Of a DNA stretch of 50,416 nt, positions 17,177 through 26,133 are shown in pieces; within the stretch, counting starts at the first letter, position 1; each line of letters begins with the position of its first letter. Made by a program: the position numbers and the translations under genes. This DNA comes from Oscillibacter sp. (GTDB taxonomy: Bacteria; Bacillota; Clostridia; Oscillospirales; Oscillospiraceae): the NCBI GenBank assembly GCA_017527365.1, contig JAFXQD010000083.1, positions 1-50,416 on the forward strand, read 5' to 3'. The notes under the pieces are model-generated. The model was not told where the DNA came from and did not search any database. It worked only from the letters and a program-made list of their open reading frames with translations.

Positions 17177-17573
17177 GGAACTTTGGCGCCAAAAGAAGGC
17201 GCAGGCCGTCCGCCTGATGGAAGTCGCCGACCTTACGCGGCAGATTCTTCAAGCGGCGGAGCGGCGCGACGAGGTTTCCGTGACCATGTTGCTGTCCATG
17301 CGGGAGGAGCCGATAACGCGCTTGGGGGAGACGGACGCCGCGCTTCGGGAGTATCTCCGGACGCTCTCGCGGGAGGACGCGATACGGGCGGCGGAACTGC
17401 TCAACGGCGCCCCGTCCGAATCGCCGGAGGAAGCGCGGCTTTGCGAACAGGTCGGGCAGTGCCGGCGCCTGTTGGAATCCGCCGTGGAGACGGACAGCCG
17501 CCTGAGCGTCCGCATGGGCGGACAGCGCTCGTTTTACAAGATGTTCCGGACGAACGCGCCGCGCCCCCGATAA
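17157..17573 (+). CDS. FliT/FlgN-like flagellar chaperone candidate
   Basis: A 138-residue helical, charged protein directly after fliS, where fliT normally sits. It starts MEARILEELWRQKKAQ and continues in amphipathic helices with a basic C-terminus (RSFYKMFRTNAPRPR). The start at 17157 follows GAGGGGGGG and overlaps the fliS end by 20 nt, which implies coupled translation. FliT proteins are poorly conserved, so the assignment is by position, size and fold character. It could equally be an FlgN-family export chaperone. Confidence 0.7.
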   Translation: MEARILEELWRQKKAQAVRLMEVADLTRQILQAAERRDEVSVTMLLSMREEPITRLGETDAALREYLRTLSREDAIRAAELLNGAPSESPEEARLCEQVGQCRRLLESAVETDSRLSVRMGGQRSFYKMFRTNAPRPR

Positions 17574-17584
17574 AACCGCACAGC

Positions 17585-17618
17585 CCCGCTCCACCGTTCG
17601 CAGATGGAGCGGGTTTTG
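17585..17618 (+). terminator. Rho-independent terminator after fliD-fliS operon
   Basis: A perfect 9-bp stem, CCCGCTCCA (17585-17593) with TGGAGCGGG (17605-17613), has an 11-nt loop and is followed by TTTTGTCT. It lies 12 nt after the last stop. Confidence 0.75.
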
Positions 17619-17644
17619 TCTGGAAACCGCGAACCCGCCCGCGT

Positions 17645-18673
17645 TCATAGCTCCGCTTTGGGCGCGACGAGCCACAGCGGGGCGCCGTCGTGACGGCTTC
17701 CGGAGAACTCCGACAAGATGACTTCCGGCTCCCACACCGCAAGGCTGTTTTCGCGGCTGTTGGGGTCGGCGACTAAGATTCCGCCGGAAAGCGTCACGCC
17801 GTGCAGGAGGATGAAGTGCCCGCCGGAGGTGAAGTGCCCCGGCCCCATGAGCGCCACCATGATTCCGCCCGACGAAAGCGCGTCGTAAAGCGTGTCGGCG
17901 GTCGCGCCCGCGACGGGTATCGACGCGCAGTCAAGCCCGTACCGCTTCGCCGTCCCCGCCACTATCGACAGGTAGGAGCCGCTATGGAGCGCCGAATAGC
18001 CCTGCGACGCCGTCCAAGCCGCCATTTCTTCCGGCGTGATAATGTTTCCCGTCATGCCCGACGCCAGCATGGCCAGCGCCGTGGGGCCGCAGCCGTACTT
18101 GCCTATCGGGTCGCGCCCGAACGGCTTATCCTTCCATTGCTCGTCGCCTTGGTTGAAGTAGGGCAGCGCCCAGTTGCCGCCCGTCAGGAACTCTTGCCCG
18201 TCCCGCGTGACCAGCTCCGTGACGGCGGGGTCTGCCATTTCCAAGTCCCCTTGAATGCTCGGCGCGCTCGCCGTCTGCGCAAATTCCAGCGCCTGCGCCA
18301 AGAGCTCCTGAGCGCGGGCTTCCTCCTCGCGCCGGAGCCGTTCGGCGTCGCGTTGCAGGAGCGCGTTCTGCCGGGACTGCCGCCGCGCCGCCGCCTGTAT
18401 CCGGCGCGTCTGGGCCTGTTCCCGCTGGGCTTTCGCCATCTCCGCCCGCGCCCGCTCCTGTTCGGTCTCCCAGCGCCCAAACGATTCGGCGTACCCCTTG
18501 ACTTGCGACCGGGTGTCATGGTATAAGATACGCACGGGGGCGACGATTGTCTCGTAGAGTTCGGGGTCTTGGATGTGGCAGTAGGCCAGCTCCACGCCGA
18601 CCACGCAGGCAAAGGCCAGACACACCCACAACAGCGCGTTTTTGAGGGGGCTTCGCCCGTTTTGCTCATTCAT
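17645..18673 (-). CDS. Membrane-anchored C39-like cysteine peptidase
   Basis: A 342-residue protein. Residues 11-31 are one transmembrane span, 68-132 form a long Arg/Glu/Gln-rich coiled coil, and 170-342 are a C39-like (papain-fold) domain. The catalytic Cys195 sits in GKYGCGPTALAML, His286 in GGHFILLHG and Asp303 in VADPNSREN. The type-II topology puts the peptidase outside the cell. Such proteins process exported peptides or cell-wall-linked substrates; the substrate here is unknown. ATG 18673 has GAGGCGAG upstream; an in-frame ATG at 18703 lacks a ribosome site. It is opposite in strand to its flagellar neighbours. Confidence 0.8.
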   Translation of the reverse strand: MNEQNGRSPLKNALLWVCLAFACVVGVELAYCHIQDPELYETIVAPVRILYHDTRSQVKGYAESFGRWETEQERARAEMAKAQREQAQTRRIQAAARRQSRQNALLQRDAERLRREEEARAQELLAQALEFAQTASAPSIQGDLEMADPAVTELVTRDGQEFLTGGNWALPYFNQGDEQWKDKPFGRDPIGKYGCGPTALAMLASGMTGNIITPEEMAAWTASQGYSALHSGSYLSIVAGTAKRYGLDCASIPVAGATADTLYDALSSGGIMVALMGPGHFTSGGHFILLHGVTLSGGILVADPNSRENSLAVWEPEVILSEFSGSRHDGAPLWLVAPKAEL

Positions 18674-18854
18674 GGGCTCTCGCCTCGGAGCGCTTGGCCG
18701 CAATCGCTTTGCCGATTCGCGGCGCGGAAAAAATGATGCTGACGAATCAGAAGTTCACTTCCTTTCTCCGAGAATATGATATATAATTTCAGGCGAAATG
18801 TCAATTAAAATTCTCGCGTTTTCTGGCAAGCGCGAAAGACGGGAGGCGGAACGG

Positions 18855-19559
18855 ATGCCCGCGATACGATTGGAAAACGTGTCCAAACTATACCGCATGG
18901 GGGAATTTGAGCACTGGGCGGTGCAAGGCATTGACTTGAAGGTGGAGCAGGGGGACTTCCTGTTTCTGGTGGGGAGCCGGGGCGCCGGGAAGAGCACGCT
19001 CATGAACATCATGTCGGGGCGCGTCAAGGCGGACTTGGGGCGGGTTTACGTGGACGGCGCCGACGTGGGGGAGATGAAGCCCAAAGAGCGGGAGCAGGCG
19101 TTCTCGTCGATGAGCTGTATTCCGCAGGGCGCCGACCTTAACCGCGCCGAAACCGTGTACGGGAATTTCTCGGAGGAAGTGCGGAAGTTTTTCTTCTTCC
19201 GCCGCCGCGTCGTCAACAAGCCCCTCGCGGACAAGGCGCTGGGCGTCGTGGGCGTCCCCGACTGCGGCGACACGTTCCCCCGCGACCTGTCCGCTTCGGA
19301 ATGCCGCCGCGTCCTCATCGCCAAGGCGATACTTAATTCCCCGGCGGTTCTCCTGCTGGACGACTTCACGGAACATATGGACGAGGACACCATTTGGGAT
19401 ATGCTCCACCTGCTCAACGAGCTCAACCGCAAAGGCACGACCATTATCATGTCCACCAATTCCAGCTACGTCGTGAACATCATGCGCCGCCGCGTGATTA
19501 CGCTTGCAGACGGGGAAATCGTGGGCGACGTAAAGAAGGGGCGTTATGGCTATATCTGA
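18855..19559 (+). CDS. FtsE-like ABC ATPase with degenerate catalytic motifs
   Basis: A 234-residue ABC ATPase most like FtsE (IRLENVSKLY at the N-terminus, GDFLFLVGS-GAGKST region). Walker A (GSRGAGKST, 40-48) and the Q-loop Gln91 are intact. The signature is LSASE rather than LSGGE. In Walker B the catalytic Glu is replaced by Asp (LLLDDF, D169-D170). The H-loop His is replaced by Asn (MSTNSS, N202). FtsE normally pairs with membrane FtsX to control septal wall hydrolases, but no ftsX is adjacent. ATG 18855 is set by GGGAGG at 18841-18846. A TATAAT at 18782-18787 is a possible -10 without a good -35. It leads into an FtsA-like gene. Confidence 0.8.
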   Translation: MPAIRLENVSKLYRMGEFEHWAVQGIDLKVEQGDFLFLVGSRGAGKSTLMNIMSGRVKADLGRVYVDGADVGEMKPKEREQAFSSMSCIPQGADLNRAETVYGNFSEEVRKFFFFRRRVVNKPLADKALGVVGVPDCGDTFPRDLSASECRRVLIAKAILNSPAVLLLDDFTEHMDEDTIWDMLHLLNELNRKGTTIIMSTNSSYVVNIMRRRVITLADGEIVGDVKKGRYGYI

Positions 19560-19731
19560 ATCCCGCAAGGCCGGAAATCCGGCTCTGGAATCCCTGAAAG
19601 CCGACATTTCGGCGCCGCCCGAAAAGGAAAAGGCGGCTCCCCGCCTCCTGCCCCGCGGCAGGACGGTCAAACCCCGCGCAAAGGCGGAATCACAATCAAA
19701 CGGGCGGCGCGGCCCAATCGGAGGCGTTTCT

Positions 19732-21609
19732 ATGGGCGAGGCTATGAGAGAACAGGACGGCAATGTCTTTTTCGCGCTGGACATCGGCACGCGGAGCATT
19801 ATCGGCGTTGTCGGGGAGACTGTGGACGGCAAGTTCCACGTGCTGGCCATCGAAAAGGAGAACCACGGACAGCGCTCCATGCTGGACGGGCAGATTGAGA
19901 ATATCGGCGCGGTGGCGCGGGTGGCGAAAAACGTCATCGAGCGCTTGCAGAAGCGGACGAAAATCCGCCTTGCGCGGGTGTGCGTGGCCGCCGCCGGACG
20001 CGCTTTGAAGTCGGAGGCCGCCGCCTTCACGCTGGAACTCCCGACCGTGCAGCCGATTACCGAGGACGACATCAGCCACTTGGAGGCGGGCGCCGTATCG
20101 GAATCCGAACAGGTCATTATGGCGCAGTCCGACGACCAGAACGACCAGTATTACATGGTGGGCTACACCGTCACGGGCTACCGTATCGACGGATACCCCA
20201 TGTCGAGCATACGCGACCACAGCGGCAAAGTTTTGGAGGCGGAAGTCGTGGCGACGTTCCTGCCTCGCGGCGTCGTGGACAGCCTTTACGCCGTTGTGGG
20301 GAAAGTCGGGCTGGAAGTGGCGAGCCTGACCTTGGAGCCTATCGCCGCGCTGAACGCCGCGATTCCCGCCGACATCCGCCTTTTGAATCTGGTGCTTGTC
20401 GATATTGGCGCGGGCACGTCCGACATAGCGATTTGCCGCGACGGAAGCGTCGTGGGCTATACCATGGCGACGATAGCGGGCGACGAAATCACCGAACTGC
20501 TCATGCGCACGCTCTTAGTCGATTTTGAGACCGCCGAACAGTTGAAAATGTCGCTCAATCAGGACAAGCCCGTTTCCTTTGTCGACATCCTCGGACTGCC
20601 CCGCGAAATGTCCGCGAAGGAATTGCAGGAAATCGTCGCGCCGTCCGTGTCGAACTTGGCGCAGGAAATCGCCCAGCGCGTCATGGATTTAAACGGGCGT
20701 TTGCCGTCGGCGGTATTCTTGGCGGGCGGCGGTTGCAAGCTCGCCGGACTGCGGGAGAAAGTCGCGGAGGAGCTCAAAATGGACCCGAACCGCGTCACGA
20801 CCGCCGGGAACCACTTCCAGCGCAACGCCTATTCGGAGGAATACAACCTCAACGACCCCGAATACGCCACGCCGCTTGGCATTGCCATTTCCGCCGGGCT
20901 TGGGCTTATCAATGACAGCTACGTTATCCTGCTCAACGGAGAGCCCGCGAAGCTGTTCCGGAGCGGCACCCTGATTGTCCGCGACCTGCTCATGATGAAC
21001 GGCTACAACTACAACGACATGATGGGGCGCACGGGCGGCAACCTGACCTTCACGCTCAACGGCGAACGGAAGTTCTTCCGGGGCGCGTTGCCGATTCCGC
21101 CCGTTATCCTGCTCAACGGCGAACTCGCCGCGCTGACGGACACCGTCCGCGCCGGAGACCACTTGCAGTTTGTGCCCGCCAAAGCCGGGGCGGACGCCGA
21201 AAGGCGCGTTTCCGACGTGCTCGGCGAGGATTTCGCGGGGACGGTCACCATCAACGGCGCGAGAGCCAAACTGGACGCCGCAATCCAAACGGGCGACGAC
21301 ATCTGGGCGGACAGGAAGGAAACGCCCGCCGCCCCCGCCGAGGAAGCCCCCGCGCCCGCCGCGGAGGCAAAGCCCGCCCCGGCGGAACCCCCCGCCGACG
21401 ACGCCAAGCAAATCCGCGTTACGCTCAACGGCGAAAAGCTCATCTTGTTTGGCAAGCCCGGCGGAGACCCCTATTATTTAATGGATTTGCTGAAGTTCTC
21501 CGACCTCGACTTCCAGAACCTTGACAAGCCCGTGGAACTGCGCGTGAACGGCGAGCCGGGACAGTTCCGGGAAGTCATCAAGGACGGCGACAGCGTGGAA
21601 ATTATCTGA
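19732..21609 (+). CDS. FtsA-like actin-fold protein, long clostridial type
   Basis: A 625-residue protein with the FtsA/PilM actin fold: FFALDIGTRSIIGVVGE (phosphate 1), LVDIGAGTSDIAI (phosphate 2), FLAGGGCKLAGL (adenosine motif). After the ATPase core it has repeated beta-grasp-like units (VTINGARAKLD..., VTLNGEKLIL...) separated by an Ala/Pro linker. Long FtsA-related proteins of this type occur in Clostridia beside true FtsA. GGAGG 7 nt before ATG 19732 gives the family N-terminus. The frame is open back to ATG 19546, which would overlap the FtsE-like gene by 14 nt and add 62 disordered residues, so 19546 is a real alternative. It is probably co-transcribed with the FtsE-like gene. Confidence 0.85.
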   Translation: MGEAMREQDGNVFFALDIGTRSIIGVVGETVDGKFHVLAIEKENHGQRSMLDGQIENIGAVARVAKNVIERLQKRTKIRLARVCVAAAGRALKSEAAAFTLELPTVQPITEDDISHLEAGAVSESEQVIMAQSDDQNDQYYMVGYTVTGYRIDGYPMSSIRDHSGKVLEAEVVATFLPRGVVDSLYAVVGKVGLEVASLTLEPIAALNAAIPADIRLLNLVLVDIGAGTSDIAICRDGSVVGYTMATIAGDEITELLMRTLLVDFETAEQLKMSLNQDKPVSFVDILGLPREMSAKELQEIVAPSVSNLAQEIAQRVMDLNGRLPSAVFLAGGGCKLAGLREKVAEELKMDPNRVTTAGNHFQRNAYSEEYNLNDPEYATPLGIAISAGLGLINDSYVILLNGEPAKLFRSGTLIVRDLLMMNGYNYNDMMGRTGGNLTFTLNGERKFFRGALPIPPVILLNGELAALTDTVRAGDHLQFVPAKAGADAERRVSDVLGEDFAGTVTINGARAKLDAAIQTGDDIWADRKETPAAPAEEAPAPAAEAKPAPAEPPADDAKQIRVTLNGEKLILFGKPGGDPYYLMDLLKFSDLDFQNLDKPVELRVNGEPGQFREVIKDGDSVEII

Positions 21610-21649
21610 GCGCATCCGGAGCCGGACGCCCGGAGAGGAGCATAACCCT

Positions 21650-22912
21650 GTGTACGCTTATATCGCTTACCAGCCTGTGTTCAACAAGCGCCGGGAAATC
21701 GTCGGCTACGAACTGCTCTACCGCGACGGTTCCGAAAACGCGGCGCATATCACCAACAACGACGACGCCACAAAGAAAGTGGTCTCGGAAATGGTCACGC
21801 TGTTCCAACTCAACCGCATGACCGACGGCTTTCTCGCCGTCAACTTTACGCGAAACCTCATCATGGACGACTTTGTGCTCAAGCTGGAGCCCCAAAAAAT
21901 CGTCGTGCAAGTGAAGAACACCGTCTACATGGACGGGGAGCTGGAGGACAAAATCCGCGCCCTGCGGGAACGCGGCTATATTGTCGCGCTGAAAAACTAT
22001 CTCGGCGAAGAGCGCCTGCGCCCGTACCTGTACCTCTTTGACATGATTCGCGTGAACTTCAAGCGCACGACCCCCATGTTCCAACGCGAAGCCATCCGGA
22101 AGCGCATCCTGCCCGACACGCTCTTTATGGCCGACAGGATAGAGCGCGGGCAGGATTTCCAAACTGCCGAAGAACTGGGCTACCAGCTCTTTCAAGGCTA
22201 CCTTCTGGGGCGCCCGACCGTGCTTTCCAAGGAGATTCCGCCGCTGATTGAAACGTCATACGGCCTGCTCCTGCGGATTCTGCTCCGCATTTCGCCGGAA
22301 GTCCGCTGGGAGCACGAGTGCGCCCAAATCATCAAGGACGACTTAATGCTTTCCTACCTCTTTCCCCGCGAGGCGAACGCGCTCCCGCCGTCGTCCGTGC
22401 CATACGCGAAAAACTCCAAGAGGTCGCGCCCCGCCGACATTCCGTCCGTTATCTACCGCATGGGGCCGCACGTCCTGCGACATTGGGTCTGCCTTGTGCT
22501 CATGCGGGAATTTAACTTTTCCAATAACGACGAGCTCCCCCGCCGCGCCTATATTCGCGGCTTGTTCATGGAAGCCCTCGCGCCGCAATCCGACTTGGAC
22601 ATAGACGTAAGGAACGGCGGCGCGTTCCTCTGCGGCGCCTTCAGCCTGATTGAGAAAGTCATGGGCGCCCCGGCGCGGTACCTGCTCCGGGAAATCGGAA
22701 TCCCGGAGGGCGTATGGGGCGCGTTGCTCGGCAACGCCGAAAACGACTACGCCGCGCTTCTGCGCTACGTCGTGCGCTACGAGGCGCAAGACCCCGATTT
22801 GACGCCCGGAGAAAGCCGGACGCGTCTGGACGCAATGGAACTCGACAGGCTATATCAGCGTTGCGTCAACGACGCCGACGCCGCCATTGCCAGCATGGAC
22901 ACGCCGGCATAA
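21650..22912 (+). CDS. EAL-HDOD protein (YuxH type)
   Basis: A 420-residue protein. The N-terminal half is a degenerate EAL fold: YQPVFNKRREIVGYELLYR, then VNFTRNLI, then the FDMIRVNF and ADRIE segments. Catalytic acidic residues of active phosphodiesterases are missing (no EAL or DDFG-type motifs), so it is probably not an active c-di-GMP esterase. The C-terminal half is an HDOD-like helical domain. EAL-HDOD proteins are signalling adaptors linked to motility and c-di-GMP in other bacteria. Start is GTG 21650 with AGAGGAG 9 nt upstream. Confidence 0.82.
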   Translation: MYAYIAYQPVFNKRREIVGYELLYRDGSENAAHITNNDDATKKVVSEMVTLFQLNRMTDGFLAVNFTRNLIMDDFVLKLEPQKIVVQVKNTVYMDGELEDKIRALRERGYIVALKNYLGEERLRPYLYLFDMIRVNFKRTTPMFQREAIRKRILPDTLFMADRIERGQDFQTAEELGYQLFQGYLLGRPTVLSKEIPPLIETSYGLLLRILLRISPEVRWEHECAQIIKDDLMLSYLFPREANALPPSSVPYAKNSKRSRPADIPSVIYRMGPHVLRHWVCLVLMREFNFSNNDELPRRAYIRGLFMEALAPQSDLDIDVRNGGAFLCGAFSLIEKVMGAPARYLLREIGIPEGVWGALLGNAENDYAALLRYVVRYEAQDPDLTPGESRTRLDAMELDRLYQRCVNDADAAIASMDTPA

Positions 22913-22981
22913 GGGGAAAGGGCGTATCCGCAAGCGGGCTGGTTCGCCCGCCGCCTTGTCAAGAATGGAGGATAACAGCCT

Positions 22982-23851
22982 ATGAGCGAAGAAGCCGAAG
23001 GCAAGAAAGGCAAAAAGAAGAAGGAGAAAAAGCCCAAGGAAAAGAAGCCCAAGAAGGAAAAGGCTCCCAAGCCTAAAAAGGAAAAGAAGGGCAAAAAGGG
23101 CAAGGAAACTCCCGAAGGCGAGGAGGGCGGCAAGAAAAAGGGGCCGCCCCTGTTGCTGATACTCATTCCGGCGTTTGTGGTTCTGCTGGCGGGCGTGGCC
23201 GCCGCCGTGATATTCGTCGTCCTGCCGAAACTGCGCGGCGGCGGCGAAGCGGAAGCCGTCGAACCGGACGACCCCGAAGCCGCGCTTTCGGCGCAGGTCG
23301 AGAACACCGAACGCGCCAAAAAGGGCGATAAGAACTCCGGCGGCGGAGAGGGCGAAGGCGAAGGCGGCGGGGAATCCGGAGGCGGGGGCGCCGAAGCCGA
23401 CGCGGAAGCGGAAACTCCCGACGAGGAAGGCGGCGAAGCCGTTGACAGCGGGGAGCCGCCGCCCCCGCCCGAACCCGAAAAGCCCGTTGACATCGTGGTT
23501 TCCATGACGACTTCCGAATCCATCGCGTTTTTCCGGGGGCTGTCCCCGTCCATGCTGGGGCTGCCCGGAGAGACTATGGACGATTACGACATTTTCGCTT
23601 CCGAACACCTCATTATGGTGGACGACGTGCCCTGCAAGGAGTTCCGCGTCTACAGTATCGGCGACCGGACGGGCACGAACATTGTGGAGGGGCTGTATCT
23701 CATGACCCAGCGCGGCGCCCGCAAGCTCTACCGTCTCGACGAGGCGAACAACACCGTAACGGAGATAGAGTATACGCCGCCGAAGCCCCCCGCGCCGGAG
23801 CCGGAGCCCGTCCCCGAAGAGGAAGCGCCGGAGCCGGAAGACCATATGTAA
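22982..23851 (+). CDS. Lys-rich cytoplasmic tail, single-span membrane protein of unknown function
   Basis: A 289-residue protein with extreme composition. Residues 1-54 are more than one-third lysine. Residues 55-83 form a clear transmembrane helix. Residues 84-165 are Gly/Glu/Pro-rich and acidic. Residues 168-275 look like a small folded extracytoplasmic domain, with strands around DIVVSMTTSESIAFF and KEFRVYSIGD. By the positive-inside rule the lysine tail is cytoplasmic, where it could bind nucleic acid or acidic proteins. No family was recognised. GGAGG lies just upstream of the ATG. It follows the EAL-HDOD gene by 69 bp. Confidence 0.8.
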   Translation: MSEEAEGKKGKKKKEKKPKEKKPKKEKAPKPKKEKKGKKGKETPEGEEGGKKKGPPLLLILIPAFVVLLAGVAAAVIFVVLPKLRGGGEAEAVEPDDPEAALSAQVENTERAKKGDKNSGGGEGEGEGGGESGGGGAEADAEAETPDEEGGEAVDSGEPPPPPEPEKPVDIVVSMTTSESIAFFRGLSPSMLGLPGETMDDYDIFASEHLIMVDDVPCKEFRVYSIGDRTGTNIVEGLYLMTQRGARKLYRLDEANNTVTEIEYTPPKPPAPEPEPVPEEEAPEPEDHM

Positions 23852-24244
23852 GCTGTGCGGCGCGGCGGGAATCCTCCGCGCCGATTGCCGTTTTTTTCCG
23901 GTTCGCCCGTTTTTTGGGAATTGATTTTTTTCCCGTTTATGACAGGAAACGGTTGACGAAACCGGAAATTTGTAATAAAATAGAGAAAGGCAGTTGTCGT
24001 AATTTTCGATTTCTCAGGAGGTGGGCGCCTCTGACTGTTGTTTTGCCCCGGCGACCGCGTTCCCCCGTTCCCGGCGCACGGAGCCTTTTCGGACGGCGCG
24101 TTTTCCCGCCGCCCGCGCCCCGCGCCGCGCAGAGGCGAACCGCCGCAACCCTACCGGACCCCCGCCGCAACCCGGCTGAGGATTACATCGCGCCGCCCGC
24201 TTCGGACGCCGCGCAGGAAACGCACAGAGAAGGAGAAATGTCAA
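23852..24244 (+). other. Long mcp leader, no gene recognised
   Basis: These 393 bases separate the Lys-rich protein from the chemoreceptor. They contain a strong sigma-A-type promoter (23953-23981) and then about 260 transcribed bases before the mcp start codon. An AGGAGG-like site near 24016 is followed by open frames, but none looks conserved. The GC-rich stretch 24040-24180 can fold extensively. Confidence 0.4.
23953..23981 (+). promoter_or_regulatory. sigma-A promoter for chemoreceptor gene
   Basis: TTGACG at 23953-23958, a 17-nt spacer, and TAAAAT at 23976-23981. Spacing is ideal and only two bases deviate from consensus. Confidence 0.65.
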
Positions 24245-26002
24245 ATGCTCAAAAACATGCAAATCCGCACCAGACTGATTACCGCCTTCCTGATTGTCAT
24301 CGCCATGATGGCAATTACCGGAGTCGTCTCCATCGTCATGCTCACCAAGGTCGGCGCCAGCTTGCAGGGATTCTACGACACGTCCTTGCAGACCATTGAG
24401 CAGGCGTGGACGGGCAAGCGCGCCGCCGCACAGATTCGCGCCAACATCCTCCAAGCCACCCTTGACGACGACGACTCCCGCAGCCAGGGCTACATCGCCG
24501 AAGTGCGCCAGTTGTATCAGGACCTTCAGTCTTCCAACCTCACGCTCAAAAACACCTATACGGGCGACCCCAGCGTCCTGACCACGCTGGACAGCACGGT
24601 ATCCAGCCTCAGCCCCGTTTTGGAGCGCCTCTACGCCTATGCCAACGCGAATGACGTGCAGGGCGGCTACGCGTATCTGCGCGAATACTATGAGCCCATA
24701 GCGAACCAAATCCGCGACCAGTTGGACTCCATCGGCAGAACCGCCGACCAAGCCGCCATTGACACGGTGGACACCGGAAAGGCTCTCTCCACTACCGCCG
24801 ATGTCCTTGTCATTACGCTCGTGACTCTCAGCGCCGTCGTCGGCGTCGTGCTCGCCATCGTCATTGCCAACGGCATTGTGAACCCCGTCAACGAAATGCA
24901 GGAAGTCACGCTCGCCGTCTCCAAGGGCGATTTTGAGTCCGACATCAACTACCACTCCAAGGACGCCCTCGGCGACCTCGCCGACAATATGCGCCACCTC
25001 ACCGCCACCATCAAGGAAATCATCACCGACGTGGAAATGCAGTTGGCGGCTATGGGCGAAGGCAACTTCAACATCCGCTCCCGCAAAGAGGAAATGTATC
25101 TCGGCTCCTTCTCCCGCCTCCAGACCGCTATGACCAAACTGAGCATGGCCGTCTCCGAAACCATGGCGCAAATCGACGTTTCCGCCGACCAAGTCAACTC
25201 CGGCGGCGAGCAGATTTCCTCCTCCGCGCAGGCTATGGCGCAGGGCGCCACCGAACAGGCCTCTTCCGTGCAGGAACTCGCCGCCACCATCGGCGAAATC
25301 TCCCACGCCGTCGAGGAGACCGCCGAGCACGCCCAGAGCGCCAAGGCCGACAACCAAGCCTCCCACGACCAGATTGCCGTCTGCTCCGCGCATATGGCAG
25401 ACCTCATGGGCGCCATGAAGGCCATCGAGGAAAAGTCGCTTGAAATCAGCAAGGTTATCAAGACCATCGAGGACATCGCGTTCCAGACGAACATTCTCGC
25501 GCTGAACGCCGCCGTGGAAGCCGCCCGCGCCGGAAGCGCCGGCAAGGGATTCGCCGTCGTCGCCGACGAAGTGCGCAACCTTGCCACCAAGTCGCAGGAA
25601 GCCTCCAAGAGCACCGCGACGCTTATCGAGGAGACGGTCAAAGACGTCAACGAGGGGAGCCGCCTGTCCGTGGAGACCGACGAGGCGCTGAAAGAAGTCG
25701 TCGTGCGCGCCCAGAAGGTCATGGACGCCGTGACGCGCATTTCCAAGGCGACCGACGCGCAGTCGCACGACGTGGCGCAGGTCAGCACGGGTATCGACCA
25801 GATTTCCAGCGTCGTGCAGACGAACTCCGCCACGGCGGAGGAGTCCGCCGCCGCCAGCGAGGAGCTGTCCGGGCAGGCGAACCTGCTCAAGGAGCTTATC
25901 GGACGCTTCACGCTCCGCAAGGAAGTGGGCGGCTCCCGCGCCCCCGCGACGCACGCCGCCGACAGCTTCGCCGCCGCCCGCTCCGCCAACGACAAGTATT
26001 AA
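24245..26002 (+). CDS. Methyl-accepting chemotaxis protein
   Basis: A 585-residue chemoreceptor. A signal-anchor helix ([21 protein letters not shown]) is followed by a four-helix-bundle-type extracellular sensor of about 150 residues. A second span ([24 protein letters not shown]) leads to a HAMP domain starting at IVNPVNEM. The cytoplasmic hairpin has the hyper-conserved tip [23 protein letters not shown]. It signals to CheA/CheW, encoded at the other end of the locus. AGGAG at 24231-24235 with a 9-nt spacer selects ATG 24245; ATG 24238 is out of frame. The ligand cannot be predicted. Confidence 0.95.
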   Translation: MLKNMQIRTRLITAFLIVIAMMAITGVVSIVMLTKVGASLQGFYDTSLQTIEQAWTGKRAAAQIRANILQATLDDDDSRSQGYIAEVRQLYQDLQSSNLTLKNTYTGDPSVLTTLDSTVSSLSPVLERLYAYANANDVQGGYAYLREYYEPIANQIRDQLDSIGRTADQAAIDTVDTGKALSTTADVLVITLVTLSAVVGVVLAIVIANGIVNPVNEMQEVTLAVSKGDFESDINYHSKDALGDLADNMRHLTATIKEIITDVEMQLAAMGEGNFNIRSRKEEMYLGSFSRLQTAMTKLSMAVSETMAQIDVSADQVNSGGEQISSSAQAMAQGATEQASSVQELAATIGEISHAVEETAEHAQSAKADNQASHDQIAVCSAHMADLMGAMKAIEEKSLEISKVIKTIEDIAFQTNILALNAAVEAARAGSAGKGFAVVADEVRNLATKSQEASKSTATLIEETVKDVNEGSRLSVETDEALKEVVVRAQKVMDAVTRISKATDAQSHDVAQVSTGIDQISSVVQTNSATAEESAAASEELSGQANLLKELIGRFTLRKEVGGSRAPATHAADSFAAARSANDKY

Positions 26003-26024
26003 TACGCCCTATCGTCCGGCTTGT

Positions 26025-26052
26025 CCCGCACGGCTTTCTTTCGCCGTGCGGG
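26025..26052 (+). terminator. Stem-loop after chemoreceptor gene
   Basis: A perfect 10-bp stem, CCCGCACGGC (26025-26034) with GCCGTGCGGG (26043-26052), closes an 8-nt loop. There is no following T tract. A second stem, CCCTCAACCG (26072-26081) with CGGTTGGGGG (26098-26107, one G-U pair), lies just downstream. They probably mark the end of the motility locus. Confidence 0.5.
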
Positions 26053-26133
26053 GCGGTCGGGCAACGACAAGCCCTCAACCGGAAAGAATGCCTCTTGCGG
26101 TTGGGGGCTGAACGGTAATTTTGGAGAGTTAAT

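Noticed and set aside
18798-18854. Upstream ATG start for the FtsE-like gene
   Set aside because: There is no ribosome site. GGGAGG before ATG 18855 gives the normal FtsE N-terminus.
23914-24399. Open frame over the mcp leader
   Set aside because: It is Arg/Pro-rich, runs out of frame into mcp, and no conserved sequence is visible.
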